From Firmicutes bacterium UBA7709 (GTDB lineage: Bacteria > Bacillota_A > Clostridia > Peptostreptococcales > Anaerovoracaceae): 6,279 bases of DNA. Positions 1 through 5,465 of the stretch are shown here, piece after piece. The notes under the pieces are model-generated. The model searched no databases. It saw only the letters and a program-made list of their open reading frames with translations, and was not told where the DNA came from. Location: contig DLFX01000261.1 of the NCBI GenBank assembly GCA_002482405.1, positions 5,298 through 11,576 on the forward strand, read 5' to 3'. The translations under genes were made by a program, and so were the position numbers. Position 1 is the first letter of the stretch. Every line of letters starts with the position of its first letter.

Positions 1-1311
1 AAAATAAATAGACGCTACGGCGGCGATCCCGCTTATGGAAGAAGATACCGCGCCCTGCTTTGTAGCCCGCTTCCAGTACAGTCCCCCGTATATGGGCCAC
101 ATGAAGGTTACCGCCACGATGCTCCAAATGTAGCTGCCATAGATGAGAAGCGTTTCCAGGGGGTGAATGGACAATAATAAAGAGACCGTCCCTGCGATGA
201 AAATGATGATCCGGTTCAGGTTCAGAAATTTTTCATTTGAGATATTCTTTTTAAACAGATTGATGTAAATGTCATAGGTAAAGCTGCTGGAAAGGAGGAG
301 CAGCTGGGAATTTGCCGTAGAAATCGCCGCGGCGATGATGCTGATAAACATGACGCCGCCAATATAGGAAGTGATTTTCGTATTGACGATGTGCGCCAGT
401 ATCTCGTCCACGGACTGAATGGAACTGGCCGCAGGCTCTATCACTCTGGAACCGAGGCCGATGATCATCAGCCCCAGATAGATGGCGCTCAGAATAAGGG
501 TCGAAATACAAATCATCCGAATTCCCGTCGCCTTGTCTCTTGCCGAAGTGATTCTGATGATATACTGTGGATTCGCCGCAGTGCCAAGCCCCCAGGCCAT
601 ACTCGTAGTAATGATCATCGCGGGGCTGAACATCCCGTTTGTGGTGGGGTCCAGCGATGCGCCATCCGTTATGGCTCCGACTCCTTCATGGATCGCCGTA
701 ATCCCTCCCAGCTCATGCAGGATGGTTACGGAAACCGCCAGCACGCCCACAATCACGACGATCATGTTTAAAGCGTCCGTCTTTGAGACAGAAAAAAGGC
801 CGCCGAAGCCTGTGTATACGATGAACAGGTAAATCAGCAGAATGGCGACGTTATAATTGATGTCGAGAAGTTCGGAAACCACGATTCCGAAACCTTTGAT
901 CTGAATGATGATGTAAAGGACATAGCAAACCACGGTAACGGCTCCGGCAAAGGCCTGGTAGTTCCTGCTGGAGTATCTTATCCTGAGATAATCCGATACC
1001 GTAACAATATCGTATTCTTTGATTTTATAAGCCACAAAAACCAGGCAGGAAGCGCCCAGGAGCCATCCGATCACGGAATATAACAGCGTGGAATAACCGA
1101 ACTGATAGACGGATCCTGTCACGCTCTGCATGGATACGGCGCTGAACAGCGTCGCCGTAAATGTTGATACGCTGACAAAAAGCCCCAGACTGTTTGCCGC
1201 CACACAAAAATCTTTGATGCTGTTGGTCTTCTTAAACCCGCTCTTGCCCCAGAACAGTAAGACGAGAGTGTAGAGTGTAAAGTACAGCATATAAATGATA
1301 ACTCTGCTCAT
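1..1311 (-). CDS. Sodium:solute symporter (SSS) family transporter, 3'-truncated by window edge
   Basis: Reading the minus strand from the ATG at 1311 gives 437 codons with no stop before the left edge. SSS proteins are usually about 480-500 residues, so roughly 50 are missing. It should be a multi-span inner-membrane Na+-coupled importer. Visible family marks: the signature GGLFSVSKTDALN at residues 170-182; GLGTAANPQYIIR near 241-253; IIAAAISTANSQL near 325-337, where S331-T332 match the Na2-site Ser/Thr pair of vSGLT-type carriers; and GGLYWKRATKQGA near 409-421. The start sits one base after the stop of a 42-residue peptide gene, so translation is probably coupled; purine-rich sequence (GGGAGG, GGAAG) precedes it. 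The substrate cannot be read from the sequence; pantothenate, proline and other carboxylates are all possible in this family. Family assignment is firm, substrate unknown. Confidence 0.93.
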   Translation of the reverse strand, partial: MSRVIIYMLYFTLYTLVLLFWGKSGFKKTNSIKDFCVAANSLGLFVSVSTFTATLFSAVSMQSVTGSVYQFGYSTLLYSVIGWLLGASCLVFVAYKIKEYDIVTVSDYLRIRYSSRNYQAFAGAVTVVCYVLYIIIQIKGFGIVVSELLDINYNVAILLIYLFIVYTGFGGLFSVSKTDALNMIVVIVGVLAVSVTILHELGGITAIHEGVGAITDGASLDPTTNGMFSPAMIITTSMAWGLGTAANPQYIIRITSARDKATGIRMICISTLILSAIYLGLMIIGLGSRVIEPAASSIQSVDEILAHIVNTKITSYIGGVMFISIIAAAISTANSQLLLLSSSFTYDIYINLFKKNISNEKFLNLNRIIIFIAGTVSLLLSIHPLETLLIYGSYIWSIVAVTFMWPIYGGLYWKRATKQGAVSSSISGIAAVASIYF

Positions 1312-1312
1312 T

Positions 1313-1441
1313 TCACTTCCCCGCCTCCCGGTGTTTCAATATCAGGGCGATCACAGAAGGAAAAACCGAAGCAAGCAGATATAAGCCGCCGACGATGATC
1401 CAGGTTTCAAGAGGAAGACCCAGGATGGTTTGCACTTCCAT
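1313..1441 (-). CDS. 42-residue single-span membrane peptide, probable symporter small accessory protein
   Basis: This short gene has an ATG at 1441-1439 and a TGA at 1315-1313. Its ribosome site AGGAAAGGA (1449-1457) lies 7 bases before the ATG. The peptide begins MEVQTILGLPLETWIIVGG and holds one hydrophobic stretch at about residues 13-35, then a short basic tail (KHREAGK). Its stop lies one base before the symporter start, the layout expected of a translationally coupled pair. Small one-span proteins encoded just upstream of SSS carriers are known (YhdT with PanF, DUF485 proteins with ActP, and very short symporter accessory proteins). By size and context this fits the last group. A role in carrier assembly or stability is inference. 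The good ribosome site and tight coupling make it a likely real gene. Confidence 0.82.
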   Translation of the reverse strand: MEVQTILGLPLETWIIVGGLYLLASVFPSVIALILKHREAGK

Positions 1442-1448
1442 ATCTCTA

Positions 1449-1457
1449 TCCTTTCCT
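1449..1457 (-). promoter_or_regulatory. Ribosome-binding site of the 42-residue peptide gene
   Basis: On the minus strand AGGAAAGGA precedes the ATG at 1441 by 7 bases. It is the main evidence that this very short reading frame is translated and probably the entry point for ribosomes that go on to the symporter. Confidence 0.75.
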
Positions 1458-1552
1458 AGAAAAATCCATAAATAAGTATTACATATTTTTTTTGTTTTGC
1501 CTATCCCTTTTTCATCTACCGGCCTCCGCGAACGTCATATGCCCTCGGCAGG

Positions 1553-1605
1553 TGTGCGGTTCCGAACTATTTTCTAATTAAAAACCATCATTTTGTGCGA
1601 TACCG
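1553..1605 (+). repeat. Imperfect 12-bp direct repeat upstream of the sigma-54 element
   Basis: TGTGCGGTTCCG (1553-1564) and TGTGCGATACCG (1594-1605) agree at 10 of 12 positions and start 41 bases apart, close to four helical turns. The second copy overlaps the first two bases of the 8-bp inverted repeat. Such phased copies would suit an upstream activator site, but two copies alone are modest evidence. Confidence 0.4.
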
Positions 1606-1623
1606 CTCAATTTCTATTGAGCG
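1604..1623. repeat. Perfect 8-bp inverted repeat, candidate operator or enhancer site
   Basis: CGCTCAAT and ATTGAGCG flank the 4-base spacer TTCT. The centre is about 75 bases upstream of the predicted sigma-54 start site, within the range used by enhancer-binding activators. No T-run follows it on the plus strand, and it lies upstream of the promoter, so a protein-binding site is more likely than a terminator. The regulator is unknown. Confidence 0.55.
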
Positions 1624-1662
1624 CATATGAACCACGCACCGATATCGTTTGAAAATTAGTAT

Positions 1663-1678
1663 TGGCATTACTCTTGCT
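1663..1678 (+). promoter_or_regulatory. Candidate sigma-54 (-24/-12) promoter of the permease unit
   Basis: TGGCAT-N5-TTGCT matches the sigma-54 consensus TGGCAC-N5-TTGCW with one mismatch in TGGCAC. The invariant GG (1664-1665) and GC (1676-1677) are separated by exactly 10 bases, the spacing this holoenzyme requires. The predicted start is near 1689, giving a leader of about 50 bases before the ATG at 1741. Transcription would need an enhancer-binding activator. A weaker sigma-70-type reading exists over the same bases (TTGGCA at 1662-1667 with TATTAA at 1684-1689, spacer 16), so the two are alternatives. Confidence 0.68.
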
Positions 1679-1727
1679 TCTAGTATTAAGTTGCAATCAT
1701 ATGCAAATTAAAATAGTCGAATGTAAA

Positions 1728-1733
1728 AGGAGG
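1728..1733 (+). promoter_or_regulatory. Ribosome-binding site of the permease
   Basis: AGGAGG, a full match to the 16S rRNA 3' end, stands 7 bases before the ATG at 1741. It decides that start over the later in-frame ATG at codon 41. Confidence 0.88.
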
Positions 1734-1740
1734 AAAGACA

Positions 1741-3156
1741 ATGTCAAAGAAAAGAGAGTATGGTCAGGAGCAGCCCCATCTGCCTCTTGGTCCTTTCAAA
1801 ATCCGTGTTCCGTTCTATCATTACCGTTTTGAATGGGCGGACTATCTTCAGGGCTTACTCATGTGCGCGGTATGCCTCAGCGCGATTCCAATGCTTCAGG
1901 AATACCTGGGAATGTCCTTTGAGGTCGCCCTTGCGGTGGTCGTGCTGAACGGTATCCTGTACTGCGCTCACGTGTTTCTGGGAGATCCGGTAGTTCCCGG
2001 ATGGGTCACCCCGGCGATTCCGCTGCTGATGCTGTACGTCAGCGGGTTTGAAATGGGGACGCCAAGGATTCAGGCCCTCATAGCCTTTGAGCTTTCCCTG
2101 GGACTTTTGGCCGTCATATTAGGGATCACAGGGCTCGGAAAAAAACTGATCGCACTGGTTCCCAATGCGATGCAGGCCGGATTGATCCTCGGCTCCGGCT
2201 TTGCTGCGGTTATGGTCATCTTCAATAAAGGACAGCGCTTTGATACATACCCCATCACCATAACGGTTTGTATCGGCATCGGATTCTATCTGCTGTTCTC
2301 AAACCATTTCAAAAGCATTGCCCAGAGAAATGTCGTTACAAGGACCTTATCCAACCTGGGCATTCTGCCGATCATGGTATTGGCTGTGATCCTTGGGCCT
2401 CTCGTGGGCGAGACAGAGGTCCCCGTCATCGAGTGGGGAATTTCCGCTCCGGCTTTCGGAGAGCTGTTTCACAACTGGACCTTCTTCGGCGTCGGGTTCC
2501 CTTCCTTTACAATGTTTATCAGCGGTCTTCCGATGGTGTTTTCCGCTTACGTCATCCTGTTCGGGGATATGATCCAGTCTCAGGCTCTCCTTGAGGACGC
2601 GGGGAAATACCGTCCCGATGAACACATCGACTACAACCCCAACCGGTCGCATATCATCTTCGGAATGCGCAACATCATCATGTCTGTCTTAGGGCCGGAT
2701 CTCACCATGTGCGGGCCCCTGTGGGCCGCAATGCAGGTCGTTGTCTGCGAGCGCTTCAAGCATGGCCCGAAGGCGATGCAGTCCATCAATTCAGGCGCGG
2801 GCTCCTTCCGTTTCGGAACCCTGACAGGATATTTCATCCTCCCCATCGTAACGCTGGTGAAGCCGATCCTCGGGGTCGCCCTCGCATCGACCATGCTGAT
2901 ACAGGGATACGTATCCGTACGCGTAGGCGTCATGAAAGCCAGAACCTTTAACGACCTGGGGATAGCCGGCGTTATGGGCGCCGTTCTGGCAACCCGGGGA
3001 GCCGCCTGGGGCCTGGCTGTCGGAATCGTGCTCTGCCTCTTGATCCAACTGGGCAACGTAAAGAAATATGAAGACTATATCTATGAATCCAATGATGAAA
3101 AAGATTTCAACAGCAACGGCGCAAAAAAAGAAGAAGAACAAGAAGCGACAGCCTGA
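1741..3156 (+). CDS. NCS2/SLC23-like permease (xanthine/uracil permease superfamily), substrate unknown
   Basis: A 471-residue integral membrane protein with about 12-14 hydrophobic spans from residue 33 to 438. It has a short polar N-terminus and a highly charged tail (residues 440-471, rich in Lys, Glu and Asp). The order of segments fits the UraA-type fold: GDPVVPGWVTPAIPL (81-95) resembles the broken span 3 region; LFGDMIQSQ (273-281) puts an acidic residue (D275) where NCS2 carriers have the span-8 acid; and FGMRNIIMSVLGPDLTMCGP (307-326) sits where the span-10 substrate motif lies. The classical NCS2 signature (Asn-X-Gly with a following Thr) is not clearly present, so this is a divergent branch and purine or pyrimidine transport should not be assumed. 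It is first in a probable two-gene unit, behind a sigma-54-type promoter. Superfamily assignment is fairly sure, substrate is not. Confidence 0.78.
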   Translation: MSKKREYGQEQPHLPLGPFKIRVPFYHYRFEWADYLQGLLMCAVCLSAIPMLQEYLGMSFEVALAVVVLNGILYCAHVFLGDPVVPGWVTPAIPLLMLYVSGFEMGTPRIQALIAFELSLGLLAVILGITGLGKKLIALVPNAMQAGLILGSGFAAVMVIFNKGQRFDTYPITITVCIGIGFYLLFSNHFKSIAQRNVVTRTLSNLGILPIMVLAVILGPLVGETEVPVIEWGISAPAFGELFHNWTFFGVGFPSFTMFISGLPMVFSAYVILFGDMIQSQALLEDAGKYRPDEHIDYNPNRSHIIFGMRNIIMSVLGPDLTMCGPLWAAMQVVVCERFKHGPKAMQSINSGAGSFRFGTLTGYFILPIVTLVKPILGVALASTMLIQGYVSVRVGVMKARTFNDLGIAGVMGAVLATRGAAWGLAVGIVLCLLIQLGNVKKYEDYIYESNDEKDFNSNGAKKEEEQEATA

Positions 3157-3205
3157 TCTTTGGCTTTAGCATCTTTGTCTTTCATGACATGATTCGGAGG
3201 TTGCT

Positions 3206-3532
3206 ATGAAAATCGTAATAGAATCAGGGGTAAAAGAATATCTGAAAAAAGCCGGAACCAATTCGTTGATCATCAACATGATTCCAAGCAGAACGAGCGC
3301 AGGCTGCGGCTGTGGAAAAACAAAGAAATTTTACGCTCCCGATATCAGACCGGCAAAAATGGAGGAGTATTTCGGAAAGGAATTTGTGGAATTCCAATCA
3401 GACGGGTTGAATGTATGGGTGTCCCGGAAAGCAGTTGAAGGATCCATTGACGATACCATTACCATTTCTGTCAGCAAGTCGCTCTTCGTTACGAGATTGG
3501 AATGTAAGGGAATCGAACTGGTATTTGATTGA
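3206..3532 (+). CDS. 108-residue Cys-X-Cys motif protein, HesB/IscA-like or CC/Se-motif family
   Basis: A GGAGG site at 3196-3200, 5 bases before the ATG, supports this start. The protein is soluble with no signal or membrane span. It opens with MKIVIESGVKEYLKKAGTNS, the small helix-strand beginning seen in HesB/IscA-like and CC/Se-motif proteins. A conserved-looking SAGCGCGKTKKFY segment follows at residues 31-43, with C34 and C36, and there is a third cysteine at C100. The remainder is strand-rich, ending GIELVFD. In some relatives, as I recall, the equivalent motif carries selenocysteine; here both positions are ordinary Cys codons and there is no in-frame TGA. It may bind a metal, an Fe-S cluster or a reactive sulfur species. 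It follows the permease by 49 bases with no terminator between, so co-transcription is likely. The function is not established. Confidence 0.72.
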   Translation: MKIVIESGVKEYLKKAGTNSLIINMIPSRTSAGCGCGKTKKFYAPDIRPAKMEEYFGKEFVEFQSDGLNVWVSRKAVEGSIDDTITISVSKSLFVTRLECKGIELVFD

Positions 3533-3553
3533 TGAAGGGAATGCCGGCCTGAT

Positions 3554-3594
3554 AAGAATGCTCCGGATGTAAAAAATACATCCGGAGCATTCTT
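3554..3594 (+). terminator. Hairpin closing the permease unit
   Basis: An 18-bp perfect stem (3554-3571 with 3577-3594) has a loop of five A. The core is GCTCCGGATGTA paired with TACATCCGGAGC. The downstream T-run is short (TTT at 3593-3595, then GTCT), so it is a very stable hairpin with a weak tail. It begins about 20 bases after the stop of the 108-residue protein, which fits transcript termination or 3'-end protection. Confidence 0.75.
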
Positions 3595-3789
3595 TGTCTA
3601 CACCTGACCGCGTTTACTCATCAAATATCCTTTTTTCTGCAAACCAGTCCGGCCGAACAGCAAATCAGTTATATTTTTTTCAACAGGCATTCTATCTGGT
3701 ACAAATTGGGGCATTCCTTATGACAGTGTAAAATCCAACATTTCCAATGTTTTCTTGATTTTTTAACTGTGAAATTTATACAAAATGCC

Positions 3790-3818
3790 TTGATCTCGTT
3801 GTAACAATATAGTAATAT
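3790..3818 (+). promoter_or_regulatory. Candidate sigma-A promoter of the cell-wall hydrolase
   Basis: TTGATC (3790-3795) and TAATAT (3813-3818) are separated by 17 bases; each matches the consensus at four of six positions. The start would be about 3825, leaving a leader of about 45 bases. An alternative pair further upstream is TTGATT (3755-3760) with TATACA (3777-3782), spacer 16. In AT-rich DNA both are only candidates. Confidence 0.42.
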
Positions 3819-3841
3819 TTATCTTGTAATAAATTTGTAAT
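3800..3841 (+). promoter_or_regulatory. WalR-like boxes upstream of the hydrolase
   Basis: TGTAAT-AAATT-TGTAAT (3825-3841) matches the WalR (YycF) consensus TGTWAH-N5-TGTWAH exactly. A second site, TGTAAC-AATAT-AGTAAT (3800-3816), has the same 5-base spacing with one mismatch. The two starts are 25 bases apart. WalRK controls cell-wall hydrolases in low-GC Gram-positive bacteria, and the next gene is one. Depending on which promoter is used, the boxes overlap or lie downstream of it, a position more usual for repression. Confidence 0.5.
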
Positions 3842-3871
3842 AAAAGCAAGAGATAAATAGCGAGGTTACCA

Positions 3872-5317
3872 ATGAGCATGAAGGAATCAATTCGTCAACA
3901 CTTAGTCCGCGCAGTAAATGAGATCGCCAAATGGAGCAAAAAGAGGAAAATTGCCACCGCATCAGGAGTCATTGGCTGTATCGCATTGGTCGCGGTGCTG
4001 ACAGCGTTCACTGGCACGGAGGTTTACAGCCTGGAAATCGCAGGCGTAAAAGCCGGCTACGTAACTGATAAGAGCATGGTCCCTCAGGCCGTAAATGAGA
4101 TCACGACAGAATACGCAGACAAAGAAACGCCGCTGAATCTGCTGATCGACAAGGATGCGATCACATGCAAAGCAACGGATCTTCATCAAAAGGAAGTCAC
4201 CGCTCTGACTCAAAAAGAGCTCGAAGATAAGATTATCGCCTCCAAGGCCTGCAAGGCGGACGGATGGGCGGTCAATGCAGACGGGAAAAATATTGCCGTC
4301 ACATCAACGGAAAAAGGGGCCAATCAGATCCTTGACGGGATCAAGAACCATTACCTGAGCAGCGGAAGCGAACTGATTAGCGCCGACTTTAAGGAAAGCA
4401 TCCTTGTGACAAAGGCTGCGGTTTCCCTTTCCGACATCATGGAACCGGACGACGCCGTATCCTATCTCATTGCGGGAAAATCCGGCACCCAGGTTTATAC
4501 GGTCAAGGATGGCGATACCCTGTGGGATATCGCCGCTGCAAACGGAGTGAGCATCGATGAACTGCAGAAAGCAAATCCCGGTTTTGACCCGAATAAAATT
4601 CAGATCGGCCAGCAGCTCAACCTGTTTGCCGCAGTACCCTATTTGACCGTTGAAACAAAGGAGAGAATCACCTCTGCGGAGAAAATCGATTTTAACACCG
4701 TTTACGAAGAAACCGGCGCTCTCCTGAAAGGTCAGACAAAGGTTAAGACCCCCGGCGCTTTCGGCAGTAAAACGGTATGCGCCGAGGTCACTAAGGAAAA
4801 CGGAGTAATAACCGGAACAACCGTCCTCTCCTCCGTCGTTACCGCCGAACCGAAGGATCAGGTCACGCTGAAGGGCACAAAGGAGGCGACCAGGTATATC
4901 GCAAGCAGCAGAGGCGTTGGAAGAACGGTTATTATTGCCGCCGCCGCAGGCGATGTCGTAGCTTACGCGGAGAAATTTCTGGGCGTTCCGTATAAAAGCG
5001 GAGGCTCGACTCCCAAGGGATTTGACTGCTCCGGTTTTACCCAGTACGTGATGAAGCAGTTTTCAGGAAGCCTTCCCCGCACTACTACCGGACAATATGG
5101 CAGCGGAGTACCGATAAGCAAGTCGCAGCTTAAGGCGGGTGATTTGGTTTTCTTTAAGCCTTCTTCATCCTCTTCGAAGATCAGCCATGTAGGAATTTAC
5201 ATCGGCGGCGGACAGTTTATCCATGCTCCCCAACCCGGAGAAAAGGTAAAGATCAGCGATCTCTCCTCCAGCTATAACGTCAGCCATTATTACGGAGCGG
5301 TTAGGGTGCTGAATTAG
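3872..5317 (+). CDS. Membrane-anchored LysM-G5-NlpC/P60 peptidoglycan hydrolase
   Basis: A 481-residue extracytoplasmic cell-wall enzyme. Residues 1-27 are basic and polar, followed by one hydrophobic span (about 30-47) that acts as signal-anchor or signal peptide. Residues 50-200 form an N-terminal region (IAGVKAGYVTDKSMV at 56-70) common in clostridial wall hydrolases. LysM lies at about 207-252 (VYTVKDGDTLWDIAA...), binding glycan. A G5-type domain spans about 256-336. The NlpC/P60 domain covers about 358-481, with catalytic C386 in FDCSGF, H439 in SHVGIYIGGG and H451 in FIHAP, so the triad looks complete. The family cleaves stem-peptide bonds, usually D-gamma-glutamyl-diamino acid. The start is supported by GCGAGG at 3861-3866; a second in-frame ATG two codons later (3878) cannot be excluded. 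It appears to be a single-gene unit with its own promoter region and terminators, possibly under WalR-type control. Confidence 0.94.
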   Translation: MSMKESIRQHLVRAVNEIAKWSKKRKIATASGVIGCIALVAVLTAFTGTEVYSLEIAGVKAGYVTDKSMVPQAVNEITTEYADKETPLNLLIDKDAITCKATDLHQKEVTALTQKELEDKIIASKACKADGWAVNADGKNIAVTSTEKGANQILDGIKNHYLSSGSELISADFKESILVTKAAVSLSDIMEPDDAVSYLIAGKSGTQVYTVKDGDTLWDIAAANGVSIDELQKANPGFDPNKIQIGQQLNLFAAVPYLTVETKERITSAEKIDFNTVYEETGALLKGQTKVKTPGAFGSKTVCAEVTKENGVITGTTVLSSVVTAEPKDQVTLKGTKEATRYIASSRGVGRTVIIAAAAGDVVAYAEKFLGVPYKSGGSTPKGFDCSGFTQYVMKQFSGSLPRTTTGQYGSGVPISKSQLKAGDLVFFKPSSSSSKISHVGIYIGGGQFIHAPQPGEKVKISDLSSSYNVSHYYGAVRVLN

Positions 5318-5324
5318 GCTTCCT

Positions 5325-5344
5325 GGCTGGACTGCCAGCCTTTT
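5325..5344 (+). terminator. Short hairpin terminator after the hydrolase
   Basis: GGCTGG (5325-5330) pairs with CCAGCC (5335-5340) around the loop ACTG, followed directly by TTTT. It begins 7 bases after the TAG. The stem is short and an alternative pairing (CTGGC with GCCAG) exists, so it may be a partial terminator backed by the next one. Confidence 0.6.
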
Positions 5345-5398
5345 AACTCATAACGGAATAGAAGCATTGGTTTGAAGAGTATTTCATGTTTCAACAAA

Positions 5399-5430
5399 AG
5401 CGCCTGCCGGATTCGGCAGGCGCTCTTTTT
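5399..5430. terminator. Bidirectional terminator between converging genes
   Basis: AGCGCCTGCCG (5399-5409) and CGGCAGGCGCT (5414-5424) form an 11-bp GC-rich stem with loop GATT. CTTTTT follows on the plus strand, and the minus strand reads TTTTG after the same stem. It lies 82 bases after the hydrolase stop and about 36 bases beyond the dehydrogenase stop, so it can end transcripts from both sides. Confidence 0.88.
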
Positions 5431-5465
5431 ATGGAATGTAAAAGTTATTTGGTTTTATGTTGTTT

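Larger units (their letters stand above)
1442..1740. other. Divergent intergenic control region between the symporter unit and the permease unit
   Basis: These 299 bases hold no credible gene. On the plus side they contain a sigma-54-type element, a perfect 8-bp inverted repeat, a 10/12 direct repeat and an AGGAGG site. The octamer TCATATGC occurs three times (1535-1542, inverted at 1623-1630, 1697-1704). The segment near the minus-strand gene is very AT-rich (about 1458-1500), but I found no convincing -35/-10 pair there, so the symporter promoter is not placed. Confidence 0.8.
3597..3871 (+). other. Gene-free, AT-rich leader region of the cell-wall hydrolase
   Basis: The 275 bases after the hairpin contain no supportable gene on either strand. 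The distal half is strongly AT-rich and carries two sigma-70-type promoter candidates, one good WalR-type box and an imperfect one, and the ribosome site GCGAGG (3861-3866), 5 bases before the ATG at 3872. The proximal part (about 3600-3740) shows nothing I can name. Confidence 0.7.

Noticed and set aside
391..832. Plus-strand reading frames of 116 and 126 residues across the symporter region
   Set aside because: They lie antisense to the 437-codon SSS frame, which carries clear family motifs; the translations show no domain and no ribosome site.
1458..1500. Sigma-A promoter for the minus-strand symporter unit
   Set aside because: AT-rich stretches contain -10-like strings such as TAATAC, but no acceptable -35 at 16-18 bases was found, so it was not called.
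1689..1740. Riboswitch (for example a purine type) in the permease leader
   Set aside because: The predicted leader is about 50 bases, AT-rich and without paired stems, too short for a purine riboswitch.
2347..3141. Minus-strand frames of 101-141 residues
   Set aside because: They are shadows of the permease gene with low-complexity, Arg/Pro-rich translations and no start signals.
3157..3205. Possible readthrough or selenocysteine recoding at the TGA that ends the permease
   Set aside because: The frame continues only 11 codons to another TGA, no SECIS-like hairpin is evident just downstream, and a normal ribosome site and ATG follow.
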